A stretch of DNA of 46,361 nucleotides from Prochlorococcus sp. AG-355-P16 (GCA_003278525.1 QCEQ01000011.1:1-46361); one strand, 5' to 3'. Shown: positions 32,722 to 42,959, numbered from the stretch's first letter. The notes: generated from the sequence alone by a model not told the origin. Translations and numbers: made by a program.

Positions 32722-33786
32722 TCAAATTGCTATTTTTGGATCACTTAAAATCTTAAATTTCTCTTTAATTTTTCTTTTAAAATTATTTATAGATTTTTCA
32801 TCAAAGGAAATTATTACTAATTCAAGCCCAGCATTATCATTTGGTCTCCAACAATTATCTGAAGCTTCTTCAAACCAAGTATTAATTTTCTTTCCAACAA
32901 TTTGTATTTGCAAAGGCAATGATTTGTTTGGTATCCAAATACGTCCTTTTATTCGAAGAATGTTTAATTCATCCAAGATTTTTGACATCTCCTTTTCAAA
33001 GTCATTTTTTTCAAGGAAATAATTTAATTTAAATGAATCTGATACAAGCTCAACATGATTATGGTCATGTTCTTCCGTTAAAAATCTTTTATAAGTCTCT
33101 TTTTGAAAATTAGAGTCAAATAGATAATTTAAATCAATTTTGCCATTCTTGGATTTAAGGACTGGTGTAGATGAGTTTAGACTTCCTTGAATTTTATTTT
33201 TTACATCGTCAAACTGATCATCATTTAAGATATCTGATCTTGAGACTAAAACGATATCAGAAACTTCTAGTTGCTCCTCAAAAAGTTCATCTATAGTGGC
33301 GTTGTGATCAATTTTATCTGTTTCATTATATTGTTTTGTTATTTTATTTAAATCATTAATTGGTGAACCATTAAGCATTGATTCTCCATTAACGATGCCA
33401 ACAACAATATCAAGATAGATGGAAGACCTAATCTCAGGCCAGTTAAGTGCTTGAATTAAGGGAATTGGTAGTGCCAAGCCACTTGTTTCGATAATTATTG
33501 ATTCGATAGGAGGATTAAATTCTAGGAGAGCTTTTATTGATGGAACAAAATCATCTTGAACAGTACAACATAAACATCCATTGTTTAATTCGATAACGCA
33601 GTCGTCTTCAGATTCATCACATTTATCACAACTTTTAATCAAATCACCGTCAATTCCAACATCACCAAATTCATTAATTATTAAACCAAATTTTTTATTA
33701 CTCTCTTTCAATAGATATCTTAGAAAAGTTGTTTTACCTGAACCAAGAAATCCCGAAACAACAATAACTGGAATTTTTTTTTTCAT
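32722..33786 (-). CDS. CobW/COG0523-family metal-linked GTPase
   Basis: 354 residues. The P-loop GFLGSGKTTFL (residues 12-22), the family metal motif C71-L-C73-C74, the Walker B-like IIETSGLALP and the base-recognition region VLVSRSDI are present. A second cysteine group (C53, C56, C63) lies just before the CxCC motif. A short His run (EEHDHNH) is in the linker to the C-terminal CobW domain. Family knowledge: such GTPases deliver zinc, cobalt or nickel to client proteins. The neighbouring zinc-finger protein is suggestive only. Confidence 0.88.
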   Translation of the reverse strand: MKKKIPVIVVSGFLGSGKTTFLRYLLKESNKKFGLIINEFGDVGIDGDLIKSCDKCDESEDDCVIELNNGCLCCTVQDDFVPSIKALLEFNPPIESIIIETSGLALPIPLIQALNWPEIRSSIYLDIVVGIVNGESMLNGSPINDLNKITKQYNETDKIDHNATIDELFEEQLEVSDIVLVSRSDILNDDQFDDVKNKIQGSLNSSTPVLKSKNGKIDLNYLFDSNFQKETYKRFLTEEHDHNHVELVSDSFKLNYFLEKNDFEKEMSKILDELNILRIKGRIWIPNKSLPLQIQIVGKKINTWFEEASDNCWRPNDNAGLELVIISFDEKSINNFKRKIKEKFKILSDPKIAI

Positions 33787-33795
33787 CTTTGATGA

Positions 33796-34308
33796 TTAAC
33801 AACCTAAGCTATATTCTGTACTCTCTCCTGTAGAACTATTTGTGCCATTAGCAATCGCACATAGTTGTTTTTGTTGTGCACGACTAAGAACAGCATCAGT
33901 AAAATCTGCACCATCTATTTTTGCACCTTCAAAATTACTCTCCATTAATAAAGCATTAGTAAAATTAACATCCGAAAGATCAGCATCTGTAAAGTCTGTT
34001 GCATAAGCAAGTGCATCTCTTAAATTTGCTCCAGTAAACTTTGAGTTTTGCAATTTACTATTATTGAACACCGCACCTTCTAAATTACTTTCACTGAAAT
34101 TAAACCCATTCAAATCAAACTTAACGTATTCGTTACCGCTTAAATCTTGACCATGCATATCTGGCTCTAAATTAAGGTCTTGCTGGTTTCTTATCTCAGG
34201 AGGTCTTTTAGCCCATGCAGAATTTACAGAATTAAAAAATAAAATCCCAACGAATAACAAAGTAATTAATGCATTCTTTAGTGAGGGGAAAACAATTGAT
34301 TTAATCAT
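33796..34308 (-). CDS. Secreted/lumenal pentapeptide-repeat protein
   Basis: 170 residues. A signal peptide (residues 1 to about 33, ending VNSAWA) directs it to the periplasm or thylakoid lumen. The mature part has about a dozen pentapeptide repeats of the A(D/N)Lxx kind (NFSESNLEGAVF, LQNSKFTGANLRDAL, DFTDADLSDVNFTNAL), which form a right-handed quadrilateral beta-helix. Two C-terminal cysteines (QLCAIAN and the last residue) may form a disulfide, as in lumenal homologs. It ends 9 bp before the CobW-type start. Confidence 0.82.
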   Translation of the reverse strand: MIKSIVFPSLKNALITLLFVGILFFNSVNSAWAKRPPEIRNQQDLNLEPDMHGQDLSGNEYVKFDLNGFNFSESNLEGAVFNNSKLQNSKFTGANLRDALAYATDFTDADLSDVNFTNALLMESNFEGAKIDGADFTDAVLSRAQQKQLCAIANGTNSSTGESTEYSLGC

Positions 34309-34371
34309 AATAAGACTGTATTTTAGAACTTAAGTATTTAAAGTATGTAAAAGTATCTTAGAGGAAAATAT

Positions 34372-34989
34372 ATGGCAATGTCACTAAAGGTTATTGTTCC
34401 TCCTCATCCATTAATAAAACATTGGCTTTCAATATTGCGAGAAAAAAATACTCCAAATATTTTGTACTCTACAGGGTATGAGCAATTAGGGAAATGGCTT
34501 ACATATGAAGCATTACGTAATTGGCTGCCATATAAGAAAGAAATAGTAAATACTGATAATGGAGGCGTAGATGGATTCTTTATTAATAATGATTATCCAA
34601 TAAAAGTGCTCGCAATGTTGCCCGAAGGGTTATCTCTTTGGCTTGGATCTAAAGAAGTAATTCCAAATTCAACCCTCTCATTAGGAGAACTTCCTAAAAC
34701 TATTGAATCAAATGAAGGGGTTATATTTTATTCAGAACAAATAACAACAAAATCAGCAACATTAGAAACTTTAATTAAATTAAAGAAATTAGGTGTTGAT
34801 TCAAATAGAATTCTTTTAATAACTGCTATTTGCTCAAATAAAGGGTTAAATGAAATTGCGAAATTACTCCCTAATCAGGTAATTTACACTTCTTGCATAG
34901 ATGAGGAAGACGAAAACACAAAAATATTAGTTCCGGGTATTGGGAATCCTCTATCGCGTTTAAGTACTATATTTCAAGATAAGAACTAA
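34372..34989 (+). CDS. Uracil phosphoribosyltransferase-like protein lacking the PRPP loop
   Basis: 205 residues. Start PPHPLIKHWLSILREKNTP, the GYEQLGKWLTYEALRNW region and the end LVPGIGNPLSRLSTIF align with uracil phosphoribosyltransferase (Upp). The PRPP-binding signature, normally DPMLATGGS in Upp, is replaced by SEQITTKSA at residues 121-129, so PRTase activity is unlikely. It may be a regulatory or binding protein retained in cyanobacteria. Two in-frame ATGs (34372 and 34378) are possible starts. Confidence 0.75.
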   Translation: MAMSLKVIVPPHPLIKHWLSILREKNTPNILYSTGYEQLGKWLTYEALRNWLPYKKEIVNTDNGGVDGFFINNDYPIKVLAMLPEGLSLWLGSKEVIPNSTLSLGELPKTIESNEGVIFYSEQITTKSATLETLIKLKKLGVDSNRILLITAICSNKGLNEIAKLLPNQVIYTSCIDEEDENTKILVPGIGNPLSRLSTIFQDKN

Positions 34990-35018
34990 TATAGAATATA
35001 GGAGTAAATATTTTACCA

Positions 35019-35309
35019 ATGTCTGAATACAGAGACTCGTCTTCAAATAATCTTTTATCATTAATAAGCGGTGCCTTTATTGGAGCAGCAGGTCTAGCTT
35101 GGTGGTTAATATCCGAAGCAGATAAAAGAAAGGAGGAAAAAAAACAAAAAGCAATGATGTATTCCTCCAGAATTCAAGACGGCTCAGAAGCGATTGATTC
35201 AAATGAAAATATAAATGAAGTTGAAGGAGAGAATCTGGAGAAGAAAGTTGAGCAACTTAATTCTGCAATTGCTGATGTGAGGAAGCAACTTGAAGAGTTG
35301 GGGCAATAG
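35019..35309 (+). CDS. Single-span membrane protein with coiled-coil tail, 96 aa
   Basis: A membrane helix LLSLISGAFIGAAGLAWWLI (about residues 12-31) is followed by a lysine-rich cytoplasmic stretch (ADKRKEEKKQK) and a C-terminal coiled coil (ENLEKKVEQLNSAIADVRKQL). The glycine-rich GAFIGAAG is typical of packed helices. It sits between the UPRT-like gene and ilvD, 24 bp before the latter. No family recognised. Confidence 0.62.
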   Translation: MSEYRDSSSNNLLSLISGAFIGAAGLAWWLISEADKRKEEKKQKAMMYSSRIQDGSEAIDSNENINEVEGENLEKKVEQLNSAIADVRKQLEELGQ

Positions 35310-35332
35310 AATAAAAAAGGTTCTCAAATAAT

Positions 35333-37006
35333 ATGAATAAACTCAGATCATCTGCAATAACCCAAGGTGTGCAAAGATCCCCTAACAGATCGATGTTAAG
35401 AGCTGTCGGATTTAATGATGAAGATTTTAATAAACCTATTATTGGAGTTGCAAATGGATACAGCACAATAACACCATGCAATATGGGTTTAAATAAGTTA
35501 GCTCTAAAAGCTGAAGAGTCAATAAAAAGATCAGGTGGGATGCCTCAGATGTTTGGAACTATAACAGTAAGCGATGGGATTTCTATGGGAACAGAGGGTA
35601 TGAAATATTCCCTAGTTTCAAGAGAAGTTATTGCTGATTCAATTGAAACAGCATGCAATGCTCAGAGTATGGATGGAGTTCTTGCTATAGGTGGATGTGA
35701 TAAAAATATGCCGGGTGCCATGATTGCGATTGCAAGAATGAATATTCCCTCAATTTTCATTTATGGAGGGACAATAAAGCCTGGGAAATTGCATGGAGAA
35801 GATCTCACTGTTGTTAGTGCATTTGAAGCTGTTGGACAATTAACATCAGGCAAAATTAATGAAGAAAGGCTAATCCAAGTTGAGAAAAATTGTATTCCTG
35901 GTGCTGGTAGCTGTGGAGGAATGTTTACAGCTAATACAATGTCTGCGGTTATTGAAGTATTAGGGTTAAGTCTTCCTCACAGTTCCACTATGGCTGCTGA
36001 AGATCTTGAAAAAGAACTAAGTGCAGATAAAAGTGCTGAGATATTAGTCTCAGCAATAGAAAAAGATATAAGACCTCTAGACCTAATGACAAAGAAAGCA
36101 TTTGAAAATGCAATATCAGTAATTATGGCAATTGGCGGATCCACAAATGCGGTATTGCACATATTAGCTATTGCGAATACTGCAGGAATAGATATCAACA
36201 TAAATGATTTTGAGAGAATCAGACAAAAAGTGCCCGTTATTTGTGATCTTAAACCGAGTGGTAAATATGTGACGGTGGATCTCCATAAGGCAGGTGGGAT
36301 TCCACAAGTAATGAAAATACTTTTGAATGCCGGATTAATTCATGGCGATTGCAAAAACATCGAAGGCAAAACCATCTCAGAATACTTACAGAATATTCCA
36401 GATAAGCCTCCAACAAATCAAAATGTCATAAGAGACATAGGTGACCCTCTTTATAAAAAGGGTCATCTAGCGATATTAAAAGGTAACTTGGCGAGCGAAG
36501 GTTCTGTAGCCAAAATTAGCGGAGTAAAAAACCCTGTATTAACTGGTCCAGCAAAGATTTTTGAAAGTGAAGAGGATTGTTTAAAATCAATATTAAATAA
36601 CGATATCAAAGCTGGTGATGTTGTTGTTATTAGAAACGAAGGTCCTGTAGGAGGTCCAGGCATGAGAGAAATGTTAGCTCCAACATCTGCGATTGTTGGT
36701 CAAGGGTTAGGAGAGAAGGTGGCTTTAATTACCGATGGCAGATTTAGCGGGGGTACCTATGGTCTTGTTGTGGGTCACATAGCTCCAGAGGCTGCTGTAG
36801 GAGGAAATATTGCTCTAATAAAACAAGGTGATTTAATTACAGTAGATGCTGTAAAACAACTAATTGAAGTTGATTTATCTGATGAAGAATTAGAAAAAAG
36901 AAAAAAAGATTGGGTAAAACCTATTCAAAAATACAAAAGAGGTATTCTTTCAAAATATTCGAGAATCGTAAGCACATCAAGTTTAGGGGCTGTTACTGAT
37001 TTATAA
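35333..37006 (+). CDS. ilvD: Dihydroxy-acid dehydratase
   Basis: 557 residues. It dehydrates dihydroxy acids in the valine, leucine and isoleucine pathways. The three Fe-S cysteines are visible at C49 (STITPCNMG), C122 (GGCDKNMPG) and C194 ([12 protein letters not shown]), the pattern of the [2Fe-2S] IlvD enzymes. Other family lines are [18 protein letters not shown] and [13 protein letters not shown]. It supplies ketoacids for LeuB at 24474. Confidence 0.96.
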   Translation: MNKLRSSAITQGVQRSPNRSMLRAVGFNDEDFNKPIIGVANGYSTITPCNMGLNKLALKAEESIKRSGGMPQMFGTITVSDGISMGTEGMKYSLVSREVIADSIETACNAQSMDGVLAIGGCDKNMPGAMIAIARMNIPSIFIYGGTIKPGKLHGEDLTVVSAFEAVGQLTSGKINEERLIQVEKNCIPGAGSCGGMFTANTMSAVIEVLGLSLPHSSTMAAEDLEKELSADKSAEILVSAIEKDIRPLDLMTKKAFENAISVIMAIGGSTNAVLHILAIANTAGIDININDFERIRQKVPVICDLKPSGKYVTVDLHKAGGIPQVMKILLNAGLIHGDCKNIEGKTISEYLQNIPDKPPTNQNVIRDIGDPLYKKGHLAILKGNLASEGSVAKISGVKNPVLTGPAKIFESEEDCLKSILNNDIKAGDVVVIRNEGPVGGPGMREMLAPTSAIVGQGLGEKVALITDGRFSGGTYGLVVGHIAPEAAVGGNIALIKQGDLITVDAVKQLIEVDLSDEELEKRKKDWVKPIQKYKRGILSKYSRIVSTSSLGAVTDL

Positions 37007-37027
37007 ATTAGCTCAAATTTTATTTTC

Positions 37028-37414
37028 TTAATCAATAAAACTTTTTATCCTATTTGCTAAATTTTCCAATCTAGCGCTGTATTTTGGTGAGTTGCATTTT
37101 TTCCCATTATTGCTATCCATCCATAATGTTTTAACTCCACACCATAATATTGGTTCATCAGGGAAGTTAAGCTTAGAGATTACTAAAACCAACTCTTTAT
37201 TTGATTTAAAAAGTTCTAATTCAAGATCATAAATTTCTAATCTTTTACCTTCTTTATCTCGACATAAGATATTAACTGTTAAATCGATATCTTCATCTAC
37301 GAATTCGTATTCACCATTTATTTTTACTACAGAATGAACAAAAGGTTTATTTGTTAAATCTGCTGACTTAGCGATTAAGCTGTCTATATTTTTAGGTGGA
37401 TTTTCAAATAACAC
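37028..37414 (-). CDS. Hypothetical 128-aa protein downstream of CIA30-like gene
   Basis: ATG at 37414, overlapping the end of the CIA30-like gene by 11 bp on the same strand, so the two are probably translated together. The domain is beta-rich and soluble (FVHSVVKINGEYEFVDEDI, LTVNILCRDKEGKRLEIYDL, LELFKSNKELVLVISKL) with a Trp-Cys loop EPILWCGVKTLW. A single fold is likely. No family recognised; coupling suggests a shared role. Confidence 0.62.
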   Translation of the reverse strand: MLFENPPKNIDSLIAKSADLTNKPFVHSVVKINGEYEFVDEDIDLTVNILCRDKEGKRLEIYDLELELFKSNKELVLVISKLNFPDEPILWCGVKTLWMDSNNGKKCNSPKYSARLENLANRIKSFID

Positions 37415-37952
37415 TTATTGATTTAATTAAAACTTTTATTGAACCCTGTTTAAACTTATTATTAAGTAATCCATCATCACCAAACTTAGAGTGTAATAGT
37501 TGCAATCTTTTAATTTTAGATGGCTTGAATTTAAATGGAAAACGTACTTTATTAGCTCTTACTGAAGGTTTTAACTCACTAAAAGAAATTTGAACATTTG
37601 TTGTCCCGAATTTTTTTGTTGGGAATGATTTAATCCATCTAAGTCCACCCGGAATAAATTCTGTTAGTCCTAGTAGATCATCTTCACATGCGACAGCAAA
37701 TTTAAAAGTTCTTCCTTGTCCATCAATATTTAATTCAAAGGATGAATACTCAGATACATTTAAAGAAGGTTTATATATAGACGATCTACAACTAACAAAT
37801 CCTCCTGCTTTCTCGACAATATTACCCTTTAAAATCAAACCCGAATTTGAAATTTCACAAAAAGCTGAACTTGATCCGCCCATAACTGTGTCATTTAATG
37901 TTTTCCAACCATCGAACTCCTTTTTCTGGAATAGAAATTTTTTCTTACTCAT
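37404..37952 (-). CDS. CIA30-family protein
   Basis: 182 residues, nearly all one beta-sandwich (galactose-binding-like) domain. The start FLFQKKEFDGWKTLNDTVMGG, GFVSCRSSIYKPSLNVSEYS, FELNIDGQGRTFKFAV and the end VQISFSELKPSVRANKVRFP match the CIA30 family. In mitochondria CIA30 (NDUFAF1) helps assemble respiratory complex I; in cyanobacteria and plastids homologs are unassigned, so NDH assembly is only a suggestion. It precedes the 128-aa gene and follows pgl. Confidence 0.78.
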   Translation of the reverse strand: MSKKKFLFQKKEFDGWKTLNDTVMGGSSSAFCEISNSGLILKGNIVEKAGGFVSCRSSIYKPSLNVSEYSSFELNIDGQGRTFKFAVACEDDLLGLTEFIPGGLRWIKSFPTKKFGTTNVQISFSELKPSVRANKVRFPFKFKPSKIKRLQLLHSKFGDDGLLNNKFKQGSIKVLIKSISVI

Positions 37953-37982
37953 TAAATAATTTAGACAATTAATAGACTTTAA

Positions 37983-38720
37983 CTAAATTTCTAATTCTTT
38001 TGTTGATTCCTGATCACAAAATATTGAAATTTGATTAATAGAATTTATTAATTTTGATGGTGTTCTATCTGGTTGCTCTTTTTCATCTAATAACCTCTCA
38101 AGAGCAATTCTTTTAGAAGCTCCACTAACTAAAAATACTATCTTAGAAGAAGCTGAAAGTACCTTTGGAGTTAATGAAATTCTTTTTAAACCTTTACCTT
38201 CATTAAAAATAACAAAATCATCTACATTATTATTTTTTTGATAAGGGAATAGCGAGGCTGTATGACCATCGTCTCCAAGACCTAATAATGTTAAATCAAA
38301 AGTTGGAGGGTTTGATCCGCATTTTTCAAATAATTTAGAAATAAATTGATTTTTTGTAGCTTCATCATCAGCATTTAAATCATTGAAAATTTCATAAAAA
38401 AAAGCTTTAGATCCAAAATTAGTTAACAATGAATTCTTCAACATTAACGAGTTACTCAATTCTGAATTTGGATCAACACATCTTTCATCCCCTAAAAAGA
38501 CATCAACCGTATCCCATCTAAGATCACTTTTTGATAAAAGCTTATAGACAGATTTAGGAGTTGAACCTCCACTTACACAAAATTTGAATCTGTCTTTCTT
38601 TTTTAAAGTGTGAATAATATGACTTTCAATAAACTTAAAAACCGCTGTAGATAGCTCTAACTTGTCTTTGTAAATATTAAGTGTATATCCATTTTTAACC
38701 TTTTCAATCATTTCATCCAT
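37983..38720 (-). CDS. pgl: 6-Phosphogluconolactonase
   Basis: 245 residues. It hydrolyses 6-phosphogluconolactone in the oxidative pentose phosphate pathway. SVCS-type FCVSGGSTPKSVYKLL, VDVFLGDERCVDP and LTLLGLGDDGHTASLFP are the active-site lines. Its start overlaps the gnd stop by 13 bp, so gnd-pgl form a coupled pair. Confidence 0.92.
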   Translation of the reverse strand: MDEMIEKVKNGYTLNIYKDKLELSTAVFKFIESHIIHTLKKKDRFKFCVSGGSTPKSVYKLLSKSDLRWDTVDVFLGDERCVDPNSELSNSLMLKNSLLTNFGSKAFFYEIFNDLNADDEATKNQFISKLFEKCGSNPPTFDLTLLGLGDDGHTASLFPYQKNNNVDDFVIFNEGKGLKRISLTPKVLSASSKIVFLVSGASKRIALERLLDEKEQPDRTPSKLINSINQISIFCDQESTKELEI

Positions 38721-40126
38721 TCAGTATGAAAACTACCCTTCTTATCAATCCTTTCATATGTATGAGAGCCAAAACAGTCTCTCATTGCCTGAACAAGGTT
38801 CTGAGGAAGTCTATTGGTTCTATAACTATTCAAATAATCTAAGGTACTGGATAGACACGGGACTGGTATACCAGCTTTTGTGGATAAAGAAACAACTTTA
38901 GCTAAGTTATCTAATCTTGTCGCAATTTCATTATTAAACCAATCATCAAAAATTAAATTTTTTAGATTAGGATCTTTGTTATAAGCATCTTGAATTTTAC
39001 TTAATAATTTTGATCTAATTATGCAACCACCTTTCCATATTTGAGCAATTGACGGCATATTCAAACCATAGTTATATACTGCAGATGCTTCTCTTAAAAT
39101 ATCCATACCCTGCGCATAGCTAGCAATTGTGGCTAGAACTACAGCATCAAATAAAGGTTTCATTCCATCCGATATATTTCCTAAATCAAAATCCTCTATC
39201 ACTTTAGATGGAATAGTTTTTTCAATCTCACTACGTTGATCTTTTAAAGAACTCATTACTCTTGCATTTAAAGATGCATAAATAGTTGGGACTGATACCC
39301 CTAGTTCTAAAGCACTTACAACAGTCCATAACCCTGTACCTTTCTGGCCAGCTTTATCTAATATTTTTTCCACGACATCATCTCCAGTTATCTCATCTTT
39401 TGTATTTAGACAAATCTCTGTTATCTCAACAAGATAAGAAGCTAATTCATCAGTATTATTCCATATACCAAATACCTCTGACATTTGCTGACCGTTCATG
39501 CCTTTGACTCTCTTCATAAGGTCATAAGCTTCAGCAAGTATTTGTTCAATTCCATATTCAATTCCGTTATGAACAGTTTTCACAAAATGACCTGAGCCTC
39601 CTGGGCCAACATATGCAACACATGGTCCGTCTTCAACTTTGGCAGCCATTTTTGTTAATAAGCTTTCTATTGCATCATATGAAGCCTTAGTACCACCGGG
39701 CATCATACTTGGACCTTCTAAAGCTCCTTTAGCCCCTCCAGAGACTCCCATCCCAATGTATCCAAAACTTTTACTTTCAAGAGTATTCACCCTTCTTTCT
39801 GTATCTTTAAATTGAGAGTTGCCGCCATCTATTAGTAAATCTCCTTCCTCGAGATATCCAGAAATATTGTCAATGACAGCATCTGTTGCGGGCCCAGCTT
39901 TTACCATCATTAGAATTCTTCTAGGTCTCTCTAGCTTATTAACAAATTCTTGAAGAGTTTCAGCTCCTTCTATATTCTTTCCAAGGCCACGACCTTGTAA
40001 AAATTCTTCGGTTTTTGAGTAAGTCCTATTAAAAACTACACTAGAAAATCCATTTCTCTCTGCGTTAAGAACTAAATTTTCGCCCATAACACCAAGACCT
40101 ATTAAACCAAAATGTGCCTTGGACAT
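38708..40126 (-). CDS. gnd: 6-Phosphogluconate dehydrogenase, decarboxylating
   Basis: I start at the ATG at 40126 (MSKAHFGLIGLGVMGENL), not at a longer upstream frame beginning 48 bp earlier, because the NADP motif GLIGLGVMGEN should lie at the N-terminus; this gives 472 residues, the family length. Other motifs are VGVSGGAKGALEGPSMMPGG-type (split GMGVSGG and GPSMMPGG), the catalytic lysine region GHFVKTVHNGIEYG, and the C-terminal CFGSHTYERID. It releases CO2 and NADPH to form ribulose 5-phosphate. Confidence 0.95.
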   Translation of the reverse strand: MSKAHFGLIGLGVMGENLVLNAERNGFSSVVFNRTYSKTEEFLQGRGLGKNIEGAETLQEFVNKLERPRRILMMVKAGPATDAVIDNISGYLEEGDLLIDGGNSQFKDTERRVNTLESKSFGYIGMGVSGGAKGALEGPSMMPGGTKASYDAIESLLTKMAAKVEDGPCVAYVGPGGSGHFVKTVHNGIEYGIEQILAEAYDLMKRVKGMNGQQMSEVFGIWNNTDELASYLVEITEICLNTKDEITGDDVVEKILDKAGQKGTGLWTVVSALELGVSVPTIYASLNARVMSSLKDQRSEIEKTIPSKVIEDFDLGNISDGMKPLFDAVVLATIASYAQGMDILREASAVYNYGLNMPSIAQIWKGGCIIRSKLLSKIQDAYNKDPNLKNLIFDDWFNNEIATRLDNLAKVVSLSTKAGIPVPCLSSTLDYLNSYRTNRLPQNLVQAMRDCFGSHTYERIDKKGSFHTEWMK

Positions 40127-40222
40127 AAAAAAATTAAAAAACTCAATAAATACAGTGTGCCTGCTACTCAACAAAATTGCTCAAAAAAAATACTTATGTC
40201 AGCGAAAAATGATGGAAAAGAT

Positions 40223-41518
40223 TTAAATAACAGTTCCGTTTGCAATAGTTGCATTTTTAACTACTACAACAATTCCATTTCTGATATAAAAGCCTAATTC
40301 TGGCTTATCTGCTTCTTCTACTCGATCTTTATTAATGATCACGACATTATCGCCAATTCTTGTATTTTTATCAAGAATTGCTCTTTTTACAGTAGTCCCT
40401 TCACCTACTCCAAGAGGCGTTCCGCCGCCTTTTCTTAATTCAATCCTCTCTTCAGGGGATTCAAAGAAATCGGCTCCCATAACAAGAGTATCCTCAAGAA
40501 CCGAGTCACTTTCAATCCTGCTTCTTACACCTAAAACACAATGTAAAATACTGCATGACTTCAAGATTGTGCCTTCACAAACAATTGAATCAGTAATTTG
40601 AGCATCTACAAGTTTAGAAGGGGGTAAAAATCTAGGTCTAGTATAAATTGGAAATTTCTCATCATAAAAACTAAATGGAGGTTTTGGTTGCTCAGTCAAT
40701 GCAAGGTTTGACTCAAAGAATGCCCCAATTGTGCCGATATCTTCCCAATAATCATCGAATACATAACTTTTAAGAGTATCGCCTCTATTGAGGGCTTCTG
40801 GAATTATGTCCTTACCAAAATCCGTATAATTAGGAAATTTATTTAGAAGATCGAAGAGAGTATTTCTGCTAAAAACGTAAATCCCCATAGAGGCCAGATA
40901 TGGTTTTTCGGCAGCTGACTCCTTACTTAATCCAAATTTTGAAGTATCTACTGCCATAGCCTTCAACTTCTCTCCAGTAGGCTTTTCACTAAATTCTTTT
41001 ATATTTCCTACATCATCGGTTCTCATTAGGCCAAACCCTTCTGCTTGAGCTTCATCAACAGGCAAAGCTGCAACAGTTAAATCAGCACTATTATCTCTAT
41101 GATGTTGAACAAATAAACTGTAGTCCATTCTGTACAGTTGATCACCTGACAATATTAAATATTCATCAACATCCCATTCTCGAAATAACCATTGGTATTT
41201 TCTTACAGCATCAGCAGTACCTTCAAACCACTTCGGACTATCAGGAGTCTGTTGTGCAGCTAAAACCTCCACAAATCCTTGGCCAAAAGGGCCATTTAAA
41301 TTATAGGTTCTTCCTATATGTCTATTTAGAGATGCACTATTGAACTGGGTCAATACGTACATTTTTTCAATGCCTGAATTTATACAATTACTAATCGGAA
41401 TATCTATCAAACGATACTTACCTGCCAATGGCACAGCAGGTTTAGCCCTCATTTTTGTTAGAGGGTAAAGTCTAGAACCTTTTCCTCCTCCGAGGATTAT
41501 GGCCAACACACGCTTCAT
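40223..41518 (-). CDS. glgC: Glucose-1-phosphate adenylyltransferase
   Basis: 431 residues. It makes ADP-glucose for glycogen and is the main control point of carbon storage. [42 protein letters not shown] and [13 protein letters not shown] are diagnostic, followed by a left-handed beta-helix ([13 protein letters not shown]). Cyanobacterial forms are activated by 3-phosphoglycerate and inhibited by phosphate. It lies between gnd and hemA in a carbon-metabolism cluster. The 130-bp spacer 41519-41648 holds its likely promoter. Confidence 0.95.
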   Translation of the reverse strand: MKRVLAIILGGGKGSRLYPLTKMRAKPAVPLAGKYRLIDIPISNCINSGIEKMYVLTQFNSASLNRHIGRTYNLNGPFGQGFVEVLAAQQTPDSPKWFEGTADAVRKYQWLFREWDVDEYLILSGDQLYRMDYSLFVQHHRDNSADLTVAALPVDEAQAEGFGLMRTDDVGNIKEFSEKPTGEKLKAMAVDTSKFGLSKESAAEKPYLASMGIYVFSRNTLFDLLNKFPNYTDFGKDIIPEALNRGDTLKSYVFDDYWEDIGTIGAFFESNLALTEQPKPPFSFYDEKFPIYTRPRFLPPSKLVDAQITDSIVCEGTILKSCSILHCVLGVRSRIESDSVLEDTLVMGADFFESPEERIELRKGGGTPLGVGEGTTVKRAILDKNTRIGDNVVIINKDRVEEADKPELGFYIRNGIVVVVKNATIANGTVI

Positions 41519-41648
41519 TCAATCTAATGGAGGTAGATATACAACTACTTAAAGTAACTGATTATGGGCATATTTAGAAATACAAATGGTCAGTTTACAA
41601 AGGTATTTCGATAAATCACTGGGAAAACTTAATATAAAATGAAAAAAG

Positions 41649-42959
41649 TTAGTTATTTTTATCCTCTTCTACCAAAGAAAACAATTTTTCAACGATTTTC
41701 AAAGAAACTTGTCTCTCTTCTCTTGATTGAGGACTTCTCAACTTGGTGACCGGCGTATGAAGTATTTTATTAATTATTCCTTTAGTGAGAGCTTCCACAA
41801 CTTTTCTTTCTCTAGCCGAAAAATCTGGTCCCATTCTGCTAAGTGCTTTTTGCAATTCCTCTTTTCTAATTAACTCCAAATCTGATCTAAGTTTATTAAT
41901 TACTGGAACGGCCTCTAAACTTGCCCACCATTCTAGAAAAATGATCCTTTCTTCTTCGACTAGAGATTCCGCTTCCCTTGCTATTTTCTGTCTAAATTCT
42001 TGATTTCTTGAAACGACCTCTTGTAGGTCATCAACATCAAATGATTTGACAAATTCATGTTGTTTTACATCATTAGATATATTTCTCGGTACACCAATAT
42101 CAATAAATTTAAGTCTATTGCTCAAATTTATTTTTTCAATTTTTGTAAGATCAATAATTGGCTCTTCAGAAGCAGTACTGGTGAAAACAAGCGAAGATAA
42201 TGAAATGTTTTCTTCTAATTCGTTTAACCCTTTACAAACAATCTCTAAATCAGGGAAGTCTTGAGCAAGATTTAATGCTCTATCAATATTTCTATTTAAA
42301 AGGATAAGTTTATGACAACCTTTTGATTTTAAATGAGTTATTAAAAGCCTACTCATTCGTCCAGCGCCAACAACAAGAACTTTCTCTGATTCCAAACTTA
42401 CAAGAGTATCAAAACCCTTTTCTTGTCCAATTTTTAATTGAGCTAGTTCTACCGCTGCTGAACTTATTGACACAGCTCCAGTTCCTAAATTTGTTTCGGA
42501 TCTTACTTTTTTACCTGTACTAACTGATTGAGTTAATAATCTATTAAGAATTGGTCCAGTAGATTGATTCTCTTGACCTAATCTCATCATTTTTTTTACC
42601 TGCGAAAGGATTTGTCCTTCCCCTAAAACAAGGCTATCGAGTCCTGCAGAGACTTTCATCAAATGCAAAACTGCTTCTTCCTGTCTAAAGCAAAAAAGAT
42701 GTGGATTTAAATCTTCAAAAATAATTCCAGAATATTTTGATATAAATTCTTTAATAGATGAAATTCCAGTATTTTTATCCTTTACTAACGCATATATTTC
42801 CAGCCTATTACAAGTACTTAAAATTGACACCTCTAATACATCAGAGAAAGCTTTTAATGCTTTCAATGACTCTGTTATGGATTGGTCAGGAATACTTAAC
42901 TTCTCACGCACTTCGACAGGTGCCGTGCGATGACTCAGTCCGACGACAACAATATGCAT
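41649..42959 (-). CDS. hemA: Glutamyl-tRNA reductase
   Basis: 436 residues. It reduces glutamyl-tRNA to glutamate-1-semialdehyde, the first committed step to chlorophyll and heme in cyanobacteria. The N-terminal VVGLSHRTAPVEVREK, catalytic C50 in ILSTCNRLEIYA, NADPH domain VLVVGAGRMSRL and C-terminal helical dimerisation domain are all present. It starts 18 bp after the glpX stop and is probably co-transcribed with it. Confidence 0.96.
   Translation of the reverse strand: MHIVVVGLSHRTAPVEVREKLSIPDQSITESLKALKAFSDVLEVSILSTCNRLEIYALVKDKNTGISSIKEFISKYSGIIFEDLNPHLFCFRQEEAVLHLMKVSAGLDSLVLGEGQILSQVKKMMRLGQENQSTGPILNRLLTQSVSTGKKVRSETNLGTGAVSISSAAVELAQLKIGQEKGFDTLVSLESEKVLVVGAGRMSRLLITHLKSKGCHKLILLNRNIDRALNLAQDFPDLEIVCKGLNELEENISLSSLVFTSTASEEPIIDLTKIEKINLSNRLKFIDIGVPRNISNDVKQHEFVKSFDVDDLQEVVSRNQEFRQKIAREAESLVEEERIIFLEWWASLEAVPVINKLRSDLELIRKEELQKALSRMGPDFSARERKVVEALTKGIINKILHTPVTKLRSPQSREERQVSLKIVEKLFSLVEEDKNN

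Noticed and set aside
40127..40174. A longer N-terminus for gnd starting at 40174
   Set aside because: The NADP-binding motif must be near the N-terminus, and the extension is unrelated hydrophobic sequence.
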